From positions 14,745,592 through 14,809,591 of the forward strand of contig JALIGW010000021.1 in assembly GCA_023053685.1 (NCBI GenBank): a DNA stretch of 64,000 nucleotides. Direction: 5' to 3'. A program made the position numbers and the translations under genes. Below are positions 10,926 through 59,794 of the stretch, one piece after another (position 1 is the first letter of the stretch; the number at the start of each line of letters is the position of its first letter). This stretch comes from Diadophis punctatus similis (Eukaryota; Chordata; Lepidosauria; Squamata; Dipsadidae). The notes under the pieces are model-generated. The model had not been told where the DNA came from. It searched no databases and saw only the letters and a program-made list of their open reading frames with translations.

Positions 10926-11301
10926 GGTAGGTTTACGACTTACAATCATTTTTTTTTACTTTATTGGTATTACAATAATTTGTTTAGCCACTGTTTGAAG
11001 TTACAACAGCATTGGAGAAAGAGGTTTGCTCCTCATAATGACCATCTATTCAGCATCCTCACAGTCACATGATCAAAATTTGGACAAAATTTGACAATTG
11101 ACGTGCATTTACGACAGCTGATGGGGTCACGTGATCCCCATTTCTGACCTTCCCATCTGGCTTCGGACAAGCAAAATCAATGGAAGAAGCCTGATTCGCT
11201 TAACGACTGTGTGATTCACTTAACAACTGTGGCAAAGAAAAGTTGTCTTGCTTATCAACGGAAATTCCGGCTCCAATTTTGGCCTGAGTTGAGGCCTACC
11301 T
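10926..11301 (+). mobile_element. Pogo-like MITE, old diverged copy
   Basis: Order of blocks fits the family (GTTTGAAGTTACAACAGC, AGTCACATGATCAAAATTTG, GGGGTCACGTGATCCCC, TTCACTTAACAACTGTGGC, GAGGCCTACCTGT) but with many substitutions and a poly-T insertion near the left end. Confidence 0.75.
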
Positions 11302-12240
11302 GTTTATTTATCTAGTATGGAATTTTAGAACATCAAAGTAGCTTCAGATTGTTCCTGCCTATTTGTCAGGGGCTGGTATCCAACCATTTTATGCTAATTT
11401 TATTGGCTACTGACGTATTCGCAAAATATAACAAAAAATCCCAAGTAATTTGTAAGGTTTTTCAATCCAGAGAAACATAAATTCTGTCTAGATTTCATGG
11501 TTTTTCCCCTCATGAATAACATACGTGCTCCAATCTCAGCAGAGTGTACTTCCTTGAATAAAAATTGTGTGTTGCAAAATCGTTTTTCCACACTAATGAA
11601 CACAAGGAAAGGTTTTTTTAAAAAAACTTGCTAACCGTTTTATGACTTTTTGATTTTCTTTTTCCACCGAAAATAAGTCCGGATCATATATTAATTTTTG
11701 TTCCAAAAGACGCATTAAGTCTTATTCTGGGGAAAACACAGTAATTGTAAACTTGGCCTGGTCAGAAGAATAATTTGAGGTTCCAACTCAAGCCGGGGCT
11801 GAGCAAGAAGAAATAAAAAAGAGATCCAGACAGCGGTGAGGAAAGAAGAAATATTTATTCCTAAAAACAAAACAGTTTGCTTTTAAGGGTAGACTGAAGA
11901 GAAATGGGGTACAGCAGCAGAATTTTATAGGGGGGGGGGGCTTGTCTAGGTGCTGATTCTAGGGTGACACTTGAGGTGTGTGGGTGTGGGTGCCTAGGCA
12001 TGTTTATTCTTGTGAACATGCAGTTCCTCTGGGAGACCTAATTTAATTAACTCTGTGTTTGCAGACCTTATCCTTTGATATGTGGATTAGGTGTGGGTAA
12101 CTTATTTGGGGGTTTGATGAAGTTTGTTAATTTTAGGGTTGATTAACTTGGTTTCAGCTTGACGGTCAATTATCTAGCAGAGACGCCGATTCTCAAACCA
12201 TTGTGGATTCTGTTAATATTTTAAGGGAAACAGTATAAAG
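11302..12240. other. Intergenic sequence, unassigned
   Basis: Contains a decayed stretch at about 11660-11745 (AAATAAGTCCGGATC ... AAGACGCATTAAG) that resembles a DNA-transposon end. 11750-12240 may be an LTR or other retroposon piece, but I see no paired LTRs, primer site or coding remnant. Confidence 0.3.
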
Positions 12241-13350
12241 AATAAAATATATTTGGATGCGACGCTTCTCACAGCCTTCTGTGCTTTGCATAATTACAAC
12301 GTCTTCCCAGTCAAAGATTGGACAACGTGGTATTGAGAGTGAGGCGTTAACGCATTCCGTGAAAATGTCAAGAAAATAAAAGTTGACACGCCTGTCAGGA
12401 CTTCTCCTTGATGCCCGTTAAATATTTATGGCCGTGCTTTTATTGAGAAATCGATAACGCGGTATCTTGTTTAGCATATTTATAGCGGGAGCTCTCCAAA
12501 AGCAAGCGATTATAATGTCTTTTTACAAAGCCAGGAATGCTCTGTGTTAACTCGCAACATAATTAAAATTCTTATAATTCCCATGACGCTTCCGTCTATA
12601 TTTGGGGTCTTGCCAAATTAGGGAAACAAATCGGTTACCGTGGAAACTAATTTACTCCGCGATTGTTTCGCTTCTAAACATAGCAAAAGTATTTGCAAAT
12701 CTGCCTCTGCGTTCCGGCTTGAAATTCTCAATAGTTGTTCGCTGTGGAAGCTTTTGAGCTGACAAAATGAGGACAGCTAAAAGGCATCTGCTTTTGATTC
12801 CTGGAAGCAGTTAGAAATATTGCTGGGTTATTTGACAATTAGCAGTGAAATACTTGACCTACGGATGCAACCAAACCATTTCCAGATTATGGAGGAAGAG
12901 AACTAAGAATAATTACCTGCAAGGGACTTTAAATGTACAGAGTCCAACCTCAGGCTAGCCAGCTGGGTTATGCCTTTCGTCCTGTGCTGGATCTTGGGTG
13001 AGGGGCTGCTTGTTCTAATCCTACCATTCTGCTTTTGTTAGCTGTCAAACTTTGCTGCAGGGAGTTTCGAAATATCCTGTCTTGAATGGGTTTCTGCCTG
13101 CAGTATTTGCTTTGCTTATGAATAGAGCCATCTAGACAGCTGGCTTCCTCTTTCAATAAGCTCTTTAGCTCCTTAAGTGCTGGCATCTGCTGTGGGCTAT
13201 TAAGAAAGACCGGGGGCTGCTTTCTGCCTCTAAAAACATGTTTCTCCATTTCTCTTTTGGGAAAATATAATATTCTACCTTTTTTTAATATTTCCCAAAA
13301 TATTTCTTTCTTTTGGGGGAGGGGCTTCCCACACTCCTGTTATTCTAATC
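12241..13350. promoter_or_regulatory. Repeat-free block, candidate conserved noncoding element
   Basis: About 1.1 kb without any repeat family seen elsewhere here. It is AT-rich but keeps many CpG dinucleotides (ATCGATAACGCGGTATC, CTCCGCGATTGTTTCGC), unlike its neighbours, and holds several ATAATTA-like homeodomain motifs. This suggests a constrained distal element. The 93-codon - frame at 12968-13249 has no recognisable family. Conservation cannot be tested here. Confidence 0.35.
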
Positions 13351-14244
13351 AATAAATAAGATCGAAGGATACCATGAAAGTTATTTTAACCCTGGCTCTG
13401 CCCTTCCTTCTCCTATACAAATGGACACATCATACCATATAGTAATGGATGGTGTGACCTCGCTAAAATACAATTAATATACATTAGACTTAAAGCTTGC
13501 ATTTCGTTCAGGAATTCGATGCAGCATATGTAGTGGCTCCCTTTTTCTATCTTTTCTCATAACAACAACCAGGATTATCAAATACAAGAAATCCTCCTCA
13601 GGTTAAAAATTAAACTATTAAAAAAATACAGTTTGGAGTAAGGCAGTTCTGCGCTAGCTATAATGCTATTTACTTGGCCATGTAAATAGTAATTTACTTA
13701 ATGAAAATGCAGCCATTGTGGTTCTTTAATCATGGTTAATGGCACAGCATGAATGATAAACTCCAAAGTGGCTTTTCAACAAGCTATTATTTAAAACACC
13801 CTGCCTAAAAATGAGACAATTTTGTACAGATAAACTAAAAGAAAGCAGAATGTTGTGTTTTTTAAAGAGCCATTCTGACTTTTGGGAGCCTGTAGCGCCC
13901 TCTGGTGTTCTTGTCTTGCAATATGACTTTTCAAAGTTTATTGAGAAATCTACAAAATATATACCAGGCAATGTTTTAAATCGTGTACCGCAGACTGCAA
14001 ATGTCCTGGAAATAGAATGGACTTTTCTAATTGCAATTTGTTACAATTAGAAAATCTGTTTTTATCTGCTAAAAATCTGCTAAATCTGTTTTTATTTTTC
14101 AAGCTGAAAGGTTTGATTTTTTATTAAAGGGATGTTCTCTCCCCTACCTATTGTGCTGGTTCTAGGAATCTCTAATGTTAGTTTTCACACACATCCAGCT
14201 AACTTATTTAGATTATGTAGATTATATAGAGTTACTAGAATTCT
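13351..14244. other. Intergenic sequence, no feature recognised
   Basis: AT-rich DNA with two short overlapping open frames (13726-14050) on opposite strands. Neither looks like a known protein. Confidence 0.4.
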
Positions 14245-14525
14245 TCTAGTAATTTACTTAACAACAGTGGCAAGAAAGAAATGGGGCAAAACTGACTTAA
14301 CCACTGTCTGGCTTTGCAATGGAAATTTTAACTAAATTGTAGTTGTAATTCGAGGATTTTATGTGTAAGGAAAGGCACCAGAGTCTGTCGGTCCACCCAT
14401 TTAACAACTGCAGTGATTCACTTAATAATCCTGGTAAGAAAGGTCATCAAATGGGGGCAAAACTCACTTAACAACTGTCTCACTTAGCAAGAGAAACTTT
14501 GTGGTGGTAAGGCAAGGACTAATGA
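14245..14525 (+). mobile_element. Pogo-like MITE, two right-end fragments
   Basis: Two successive copies of the family's right half, at 14245-14353 and about 14396-14525. Each has AAGAAA..ATGGGGCAAAACT, ACTTAAC and a decayed terminus. Either a duplication or two insertions. Confidence 0.75.
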
Positions 14526-14644
14526 TAGATCCCATGTATTTATTTCTTAGTCCATCTTGTCTCCAGCAAGCTCAGAGGGGCAGAGATGTTTCTTCTTGCC
14601 TTAACTGATTCCACAAATTTACATGTGTGTGTCTATATACACAC

Positions 14645-14719
<75 letters not shown>

Positions 14720-14772
14720 ATCTATCTATCATCCATCCATCCATCCATCCATCCATCCATCCATCCATCCAT
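14645..14772. repeat. (CTAT)n then (CCAT)n microsatellite
   Basis: About 18 CTAT units, a short TCATC interruption, then about 11 CCAT units. The + strand frames of Ile/Tyr/Leu/Ser are repeat artefacts. Confidence 0.96.
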
Positions 14773-15616
14773 CTATCTATATGTGCTAGGTTGTTGGTTT
14801 GAGGTCTGAGCTTGGCAATTTGGTTTCAAACATTTCATCACCATTTGAGGAAACATTGTCAGTGCGTTTTGAGTTGTGCTCATCTGTTAGAACACAGCTC
14901 TTTAAATACCTTTTAGTGAGATATTCAAACACATTTCATATGTATAGGTATAGGGGTGTGTGTGTGTGTGTGTGTATTTCTTTTGAGAGTGGGCATCAGA
15001 ATTTCATTATTTTAATGTGTGCCAGTGTGTTCACAGAAAAAAATGACAATAAAGGTTAACTTACCTTAAAAGAGTGTGTGGTGGCCCCACATCAAATAAT
15101 AAATGCACAAACGAACATGAAACCCAGTCTCCCGAGTCTTCATCCTGGATTAATTGGAGCTTGCTTGTTGAAACACAACCACAACCATAACGATACGTTG
15201 CACAGATTGAACTGCGTTGGTAAAATGATGATAAAAGGCTCAGAACATTTTCTCTGCTGGTATCTATTTGCATCCCAGGAAAAGCGATGCCCACGTGCCG
15301 AGACCTGTTAAGAAGTTTTTTTAAGTGTTAACATAACCCAAGATCTGAACTTCTTCCCTCTGCACTTCAGCGCAAGTGGTTTAATTTGAAAATGCTGCCA
15401 GATGGTTGGCTGGCAAAGTTATACAGAGAAGCAGGTTTGTGCACCTTGGAGAAAAAACACACCTGTGTTTAGGGTGGAAGAGCAGAAGGCAAACACCTGG
15501 AATTCCACCTGGGGAAATTTAATTCAGGCAAAGCATTCCACATCTGGTTATAAAGAGAACTGGCTCAAAGGTATCCTATCATATCTTTTATTCCAGGCAT
15601 GGATCCAGGCATGGAG

Positions 15617-15845
15617 TATAGCGAGCCAGTTTGGTGCAATGGTTAAGCCAACGTGAGGTCTAAGCCAACTTTAGCCGGCTGGGTGTCCTTGGGCCAGCCG
15701 CACCTTCTCAGCCCTGGGAGGGAGCCAATGGCAAACCGCTTCTTGAAAAATGGTTTCAGAAAGAAAACTGCAGGGATTTGTCCAGGCAGTTGCTGGGAGT
15801 CATCAGGTTCACACACAGACAGAGACAGAGACAGACACAAAGATC
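15617..15845 (+). mobile_element. tRNA-derived SINE of a second squamate type
   Basis: Head AGCCAGTTTGGTGCAATGGT resembles an A box. The body has GCTGGGTGTCCTTGGGCCAG, CTCAGCCCTGGGAGG, GCAAACCGCTTCTTGAAAAA and GGGATTTGTCCAGGCAG, and it ends in a GACAGA-type run. Same family as 18725-18925 and 52970-53160. Confidence 0.78.
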
Positions 15846-15894
15846 TGCGTTAAGATAACATGGGGATATGTTATTTTAATGTAGATTTAGAGGT

Positions 15895-15999
15895 TGGATA
15901 ACCATTTGTCTGAAGTGGTGTAGGGTTTCCTCCCTAAGCAGGGGGTTGGACTAGAAGACCTCCAAGGTCCCTTCCAACTCTGTTATTCTAAATTCTAAA
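15895..15999 (+). mobile_element. CR1-type LINE, 3' terminus
   Basis: CATTTGTCTGAAGTGG, GCAGGGGGTTGGACTAGAAG and TTATTCTAAATTCTAAA match the terminal 100 bases of CR1 in this genome. Confidence 0.88.
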
Positions 16000-16109
16000 T
16001 GTTGAAACCCTCCCAGCCATTAAGAACCTGGCTGAAAAACCGAGCTAATGGGATCAACACCCAGAACTTTGAAACATGACTACCAAAAATTCATATCGAG
16101 ACTGTAAAA

Positions 16110-16272
16110 ATGAGCGGCTCAAGGTTGACTCAGCCTTCCGTCCTTCCTTCCGAGGTCGGTAAAATGAGGGACCCGGATTGTTGGGGGCAAGAGGCTGAAC
16201 TCTGTAAACCACTTAGAGAAGGCTGGAAAGCACTGTGAAGCGGTATATAAGTCTAAGGGCTATTGCTGTATG
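16110..16272 (+). mobile_element. Sauria-type SINE, head truncated
   Basis: Begins in GGCTCAAGGTTGACTCAGCC and continues through CGGATTGTTGGGGGCAAGAG to AAGCGGTATATAAGTCTAAG and GCTATTGCT. The tRNA-like head is absent. Confidence 0.85.
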
Positions 16273-16282
16273 TATCAGAATA

Positions 16283-16627
16283 CAGGTAGTCCTCGACTTA
16301 CAACAGTTCATTTAGTGACCGTTCGAAGTTACAACGGCACTGAAAAAAGTGACTTATGACCATTTTTCACACTTATGACCATTGAAGCATCTCTACTGTC
16401 ACATGATCAAAATTCAGACACTTGGCAACTGACTCATATTTATGACGGTTGCAGTGTCCCAGGGTCACCTCCTGACCAGCAAAGTCCATGGGGAAGCCGA
16501 ATTCACTTAACGACCGGTTACTCGCTTAACTCAGCAAGAAAAGTCATAAAACGGGGGGGGAAATGCACCTGTCTCACTTAACAACATAAATTTTGGGTCC
16601 AATTTTGGTCGTAAGTCGAGGGCAACT
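16283..16627 (+). mobile_element. Pogo-like MITE upstream of MAEA
   Basis: Starts CAGGTAGTCCTCGACTTACA after TA. The right terminus is decayed (GTAAGTCGAGGGCAACTA) and an internal part is shortened. Ends about 220 bases before the MAEA CpG island. Confidence 0.88.
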
Positions 16628-17276
16628 AAAATTTTGTGTGAATGGGGGGTGAAGAGGGGGGAACCCGCAAACCATCCTAAGGCAGTCGTGTGAACGGGGG
16701 GGGGGGATAAATAAACTGGAGATGCAGGTTATGCATGCTGGAGGAAGCCAGATTTAGGCATAGACTCCCCGCAGAGCAGCGGGATCTCCCTCGATCACTT
16801 TTTTTGCAAAGTCGAAAAAGCCGCCTTTGCAATCCGTCCCTGAGCCACGCCCACTCTTTCCAGGCTCTGCCTCGGATTGGCCGAGAGGGGAAGACTCTCG
16901 CCCCCCCCCTCCGCTCTTCGTGCAGTGGTTCGGTCCGAGCCAGAGCCGCGCTTTGAAACCCCGCCCTTCCCCCTCTTTCCAATCACGCAACGCTTCCTCG
17001 GTCTCTCCTCCTCTAACGAGCCTTCCCATTGGCCGACGGGTTTCCAAACGGAGCCCACCACTGAGAAAAAGAGGAGGGGGGAGGGGAAGGACTCAGAAGC
17101 TTTTTCTCAGCCTCTGCGGGCGGGTGAGGCATTCTCCTGTCAGGGGGGAGGGAGGGAGAGGGGCAGGAAGGCGCAGGCGCGGCAGGGCGGGGCGGGAGGG
17201 GAGCGGCAGAGGGGCGGAAGCGTCTCGTGACGGCCGCGGGGGCTGCCGGGAGAGGCCGGAAGCGGCGCTGTTGCCG

Positions 17277-17300
17277 CGGCGGCGGCGGCGGCGGCGGCGG
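17277..17300 (+). repeat. (CGG)8 in the MAEA 5'UTR
   Basis: Eight perfect CGG units ending seven bases before the MAEA start codon. The run is in the transcribed leader. Confidence 0.9.
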
Positions 17301-17307
17301 ATTCAAG

Positions 17308-35072
<17,765 letters not shown>

Positions 35073-35865
35073 ACCCCTCTCACGCGCAAATGAAGTGCCA
35101 CTGGATTTTGACACAATTTATTCTAGCCGTGCCCTGTAAAAAGATCTTGGGAGTTTACGTGCGGCAGAGAAAGCGGCGACTCGGGAGGGGCGGGGCGGGG
35201 TGGGAAATGGAGACTTCGTTGGTGGCATTTTTTTTCTTGCGACCAAAGATCCGTGAGCAAAAGCATAACACACGCTGAGAAAAGCAAGGAAGTGCGACTA
35301 TAAGTTTAAAAAACACACACACAAAGTTGCACTTAGAGGGAACAAATTTTGAATGTTTGGATTTTTGTAACCACGATTGTTTTTTTTTTTTTCTTCCTCA
35401 AATACTCATCCAGTGGAAGCAGCTTACTCAAAACAGATCATTTCACACCAGAGAGAGAGAGAGAAAATAACTTTAGATCTCAAAGGGGGGGGGGGGACAA
35501 TTCTCACTCGAGTTTCTACTTGGGTGTGAAATATTGTATGACTCGAAGGGACTCAATATGCAAACCTATCATAGACGCATCAGAGGGCTGGTTTCAGCTT
35601 CCCAATGTGCGTCAGTCCTGCGTTCTCCGGGACACACGTGTGCTGCACACGCCTTTCCCCTTCCGATGTGTGGTTGTGTCACCGTGAGCCACACCAACTG
35701 GAAGCACACGCCCAGCTGTGCAAAAACACACTGTTGGCAAACACTTTGTTTGATGCCGTCTTTCACATAGCCTTTAAAAGCCGGCCAGTCCTTGGAATCG
35801 ATGCTGGGTGGATGCTAACACAAGATAGAGAAGAGTTTGTTGTCGTCTCTAAAACCTCTACAATT

Positions 35866-35971
35866 CAGTTTTTCTCAAGCTTGGGAACTGGAAGATAGGT
35901 GGACTTCAACTCCCAGAATTCTGGGAGTTGAAGTCCATGTATGTTCCAGTTCCCACAGTTGAGAAATTCTG
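35866..35971. mobile_element. hAT-type palindromic MITE in the MAEA 3'UTR
   Basis: Begins CAGTTTTTCTCAAGCTTGGG and ends with the inverted CCACAGTTGAGAAATTCTG. The central arms GACTTCAACTCCCAGAATT and AATTCTGGGAGTTGAAGTC abut. Flanks do not show a clear 8-base duplication. Confidence 0.8.
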
Positions 35972-36416
35972 TCCTAGATAATTTTAAGAATCTTTTAAAA
36001 ATTGCATAAACACGGAACTGGTAACATTGGAGCCACAATGTCCTGTCCTCCTTCCAGTTGACCAATAGTGTTAAGGGCCTTTCGTTTATTAGTTACTATG
36101 TGCATAGGATTCAAATATCAAAAACCATTTAGTGCTACTGCCTTATTTTCTTGCTTTTGAGAATGTATTCACATGAAGAAAAAAATCAGCTGGTAACCTT
36201 AAGTGTTGGGGAAGTTTTGAAGAAGATGCCTTGCAGGAGAATTATGTAATTTTAGGGTATTGGCGGGCCGAAGAGAGGAGGTTAGTTCAATTTTTAACCG
36301 CTACAAATCACACCCTTTTCATCCTCCAGACACCCCCCCCCATTGTAGTAGAGACAAAAACCATACCATAGACTTTGTATTTAGCCTTTATTTTTGCATG
36401 TTGATGTTGATTAGCT

Positions 36417-36422
36417 AATAAA
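36417..36422 (+). terminator. MAEA: Candidate MAEA poly(A) signal 1
   Basis: AATAAA followed within 20-30 bases by a T/GT-rich stretch (CCTTGTTTCTGC), a good proximal site. Confidence 0.55.
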
Positions 36423-36951
36423 GACATTGCTCATAAGCCTTGTTTCTGCTCATTAGTTAAAACAGAAGACTTGATGTGCTTTAAAAACCAAATGGTTAGT
36501 AAGATCATTTTTTCCTGCAAAAAAATATTACTGGAGTTCAATCAAAAACTGGTTTTGACAAGTAGCTGTCCCTTTTAAATTTTTCTTCAATCGTTTTCTG
36601 AGAGAAAAACTATATTATGAAGATTTTTGTGATTGCATAAGTAGAGAAATAACATACATTTAATACTGAAGATACTTTGACTTCAAGGTGAACAACTGGG
36701 CGAGATGCAAGGCCTTGCAATAATTTAATATAAAATGGACTAATAAAAGGATGGCTTATTCACAGACTTAATTATATTTAAGCCTCAATGGGATTTTAGA
36801 CATACTTTTCAAATTATATTTTCCTGAGTTCAGTGTACTAATAATCCTCAGACTGACTCTTCAATCTCCAAATGTTATTCAGGGGTTTGATTTAATGTTT
36901 TCATTTATCGTAGATGAGTTGTGCTTGAAAAATAGAGCATATGTGATGAAG

Positions 36952-36957
36952 AATAAA
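36952..36957 (+). terminator. MAEA: Candidate MAEA poly(A) signal 2
   Basis: AATAAATATTTTTG with downstream T-rich sequence; a possible distal site. Confidence 0.5.
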
Positions 36958-36975
36958 TATTTTTGAAACCGTTTC

Positions 36976-37734
36976 GATGCTCCTATGAGACCATGCCCAA
37001 TTTCACTCATTTAAAAGTATAGTAGATTCAGAAGCAGAAAGAAAAACGTGTGTGGGTGTTTAGCATGTTTCAACAAAACCAAGGAACCTCGGGGGCCGCC
37101 TCCAAATAAATTCCTCTCCTTTCCAGGGCATTCGCTGGCTGGGGAATTCTGGGAGTTGAAGTCCAGACATCTTCAAGTTGCCAAGGTTGGGAAACACTGC
37201 AAGGCCTATTCCTGCCCTTGTTTCCATAACCATTGCTGGGTCTTCCCTAAAGGCCATCTCCATGGTTGTCTCCACCATTATGGAGCTGAGAAAGGGGAGA
37301 GCATGTGCAGTGAGAGAATTAAATTCAGAGTCCACACACACCCCCCATTGCTAACCTTCAGAGGTCTCCCTATTTAAAAGCGCCTTCATCACCTGTCTTA
37401 TTATTTTTCAAAGCTACTTATTCTTGGCTCAGAGAATCGGGAGAAAATGCATACTCTGCACAGGGCCCAATTTTTCTAGCAAGTCTTCGGGGTGAACGGG
37501 GCTCCCGTCTTCTGGTGCCTTTTGTCCCTTTGGGTCTGATTTCCAACTGGGCTCATTTTGCTACTTTAGGGCCCTGGGTCCTCAACCATCTCCCGGATGG
37601 GATTTTGCCTTCCACCGCTGCCGCTGCCTCGGATGGAGCCAAAGAAGGCCAAGGGCCGTTGCTTTTCAGCTGCCCAGCGATAGGGAAGAGACTGTGCAAT
37701 GCGCTCCTGCGCTTGCCTGCTTAAGAAGAACGCG
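36976..37734. other. MAEA-UVSSA intergenic sequence
   Basis: No exon seen. Contains half of a hAT MITE at 37128-37198 (GGGGAATTCTGGGAGTTGAA ... TTGGGAAACACTG). 37200-37730 is moderately GC-rich and not assigned. Confidence 0.6.
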
Positions 37735-38115
37735 GGATCACCGGGCTGGAAGGGACCTCGGAGGTCTTCTAGTCCTACCCCCTGCTCAAGGCAGAAGCCT
37801 TACACTAATGTCCCATTTCAAATAGAGCAGTGTTTCTCAACCTTGGCAGTTTGAAGATGGGTGGACTTCAACTCCCAGAATTCCCCAGCCAGCGTTGGCT
37901 GGGGAATTCTGGGAGTTGAAGTCCACCCATCTTCAAACTGCCAAGGTTGAGAAACACTGAAATAGAGGGTCTCTTTTTTTTGAAAACTTCCAATGATGGA
38001 GCACCCGCAACTTGTTCCGCTGATTAATTCTGTCAGGAAATTCCTCCTTAATTCCAGGTTGCTTCTCTCCTCGATTCGTTTCCATCCCTTGCTTCTCCTG
38101 CCTTGTTCTGGTCCT
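37735..38115 (-). mobile_element. CR1-type LINE, 3' end, split by a hAT MITE
   Basis: Reverse-oriented CR1: GGTCTTCTAGTCCTACCCCC on the left; ATGATGGAGCACCCGCAAC and TTCCTCCTTAATTCCAGG on the right. Interrupted by the hairpin element at 37828-37959. Confidence 0.88.
37828..37959. mobile_element. hAT-type palindromic MITE, complete with 8-bp TSD
   Basis: Starts CAGTGTTTCTCAACCTTGGC and ends with its exact reverse complement. The two arms of about 64 bases are perfect mirror images around a 4-base centre. AAATAGAG lies directly outside both ends (37820-37827 and 37960-37967), the 8-base duplication of hAT transposition. Confidence 0.95.
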
Positions 38116-38320
38116 GCTTTGGGTAACAAAATTGTTGGTCTCCTCCCCCACCCCCCCTGTTTGATCTTGGGGCGTCAATTTATTTTGAGAGCTTGAAGGC
38201 GCCTCTTGGGGGGATGGCAGGAATAGAAACATTTAACCTGGTTTGCCCGTGGCTTCTATTGGAACGCATCCAGACGTGCAGCTGCAACCCGAGGAAGTCT
38301 GTCTGTGACGTGCCCGGGAA

Positions 38321-38328
38321 TGACGTCA
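38321..38328. promoter_or_regulatory. CRE/ATF site
   Basis: Palindromic TGACGTCA, about 220 bases before the leader exon's donor; a TGACGTG half-match lies 15 bases upstream. Confidence 0.7.
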
Positions 38329-38449
38329 CTGCACCCCCCTCCCAGCCCCGCCCTTTTCTTTCCAGGCCTCCCATTGGTCAGAGCTCCGTGACGCCAGCGA
38401 GGCGAGGCTCCTCCTCTTGGCCCCGCCAGCACGCCTGCGCAGAAGGCAG

Positions 38450-38543
38450 CTAGCGTCTCCGCGGAAGCGCCGCGCTCGTCTCCGACTTTGGGCCGGCAGC
38501 CCGGCGGGGGGTCCCGGCGCCGCCGTGCAGAGCGCGGCCGCAG
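38450..38543 (+). other. UVSSA: UVSSA noncoding exon 1 (start approximate)
   Basis: GC-rich leader ending in GCCGCAG with donor GTGCGA. It contains no ATG in the last 90 bases before the donor. Joins exon 2 two bases before the start codon. The 5' boundary is a guess. Confidence 0.5.
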
Positions 38544-39155
38544 GTGCGATGCGGGAGGGGAGCCGGGCTGGCGGGACTCTTCCCCCCTGCCTTCCCTCCG
38601 GAGGTTGGGGGGGGGGGCGGCTCCATCCCCGGAGGTGTTGAAACAAAAAGTCTAGATTGGGGTTGGACTAGATGACCTCCGAGGTCCCTTTCCGAACTCT
38701 GTTCTTCTATTGTTCTGTTTGTTACCCTGGTGGTCGTTTCGCTGTTATTCTGTGATTGTGTTCTTCTGTTAGTTTGTTATCTGTTTGTTACTCTGTTGTT
38801 CTGTTTTTCCGATTCTTCTGTTGCTGTGTTGCTCTGCTATCCCGCTTGTTTCTCCTTTTTCCCTGTTCTTCTGTTTGTTGCTCTGTGATTCTCTCTTTCT
38901 GCCCTTCTCTTACTCTGCCTCCCAGGAGGGAGCCTGTTTAGTACCTGGACAGGGCAGGCCTCCCTCTCTCTGCCAGGAGCTGCTGTTTCTCTCCCCCCTG
39001 GCCTCACTGCACAAGGGCTCCCTTGCACTCTGGAGCCATGGGGGCACCCAGAGGCTCCAAGCCTGCTCAGCCCCGGCGGCTGCTTTTGAGCGGGTGGGGA
39101 TGGAGAGAAGGCAGCCTCCAGATTTTTTTAAGCCAGGATGGTTTTGCTCCCCCAG
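38544..39155 (+). other. UVSSA: UVSSA intron 1 (0.6 kb)
   Basis: GT-AG intron in the leader. The left half is a CR1 3' end with an expanded octamer tail; the right half is GC-rich and unassigned. Confidence 0.7.
38634..38910 (+). mobile_element. CR1-type LINE 3' terminus with expanded tail
   Basis: GGGTTGGACTAGATGACCTC and CGAGGTCCCTTTCCGAACTC are the CR1 3'UTR. The usual short ATTCTGTT tail is here about 200 bases of degenerate TTCTGTT/GTTACTCTG units. Confidence 0.85.
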
Positions 39156-39157
39156 GG

Positions 39158-59733
<20,576 letters not shown>

Positions 59734-59794
59734 GTGAGTTTGTCCAGCCGTGAAGACTTCAACAGGGTTTGCTTTTGTGGCCAGCTTCAACTTA

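Larger units (their letters stand above)
35073..36975 (+). other. MAEA: MAEA 3'UTR
   Basis: Sequence after the MAEA stop with no further gene. Candidate poly(A) signals AATAAA at 36417-36422 and 36952-36957, so the mRNA likely ends near 36440 or 36975. Contains a hAT MITE hairpin (35866-35971). The exact end is inferred. Confidence 0.6.
38280..38600 (+). promoter_or_regulatory. CpG-island promoter of UVSSA
   Basis: GC- and CpG-rich block before the UVSSA leader exon. Perfect CRE TGACGTCA at 38321-38328, inverted CCAAT box at 38373-38377, NRF1-like CGCCTGCGCA at 38432-38441. No TATA box. Transcription probably starts between about 38400 and 38500 (inference). Confidence 0.8.

Noticed and set aside
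11750..12240. Solo LTR of an endogenous retrovirus
   Set aside because: No paired ends, target duplication, primer-binding site or coding remnant that I can see.
12968..13249. 93-codon - strand frame in the repeat-free block
   Set aside because: No domain or family I recognise, and no exon-like flanks that I could support. Kept only as part of the candidate noncoding block.
14586..14809. Ile-Tyr-Leu-Ser repeat frames
   Set aside because: Translation of CTAT and CCAT units.
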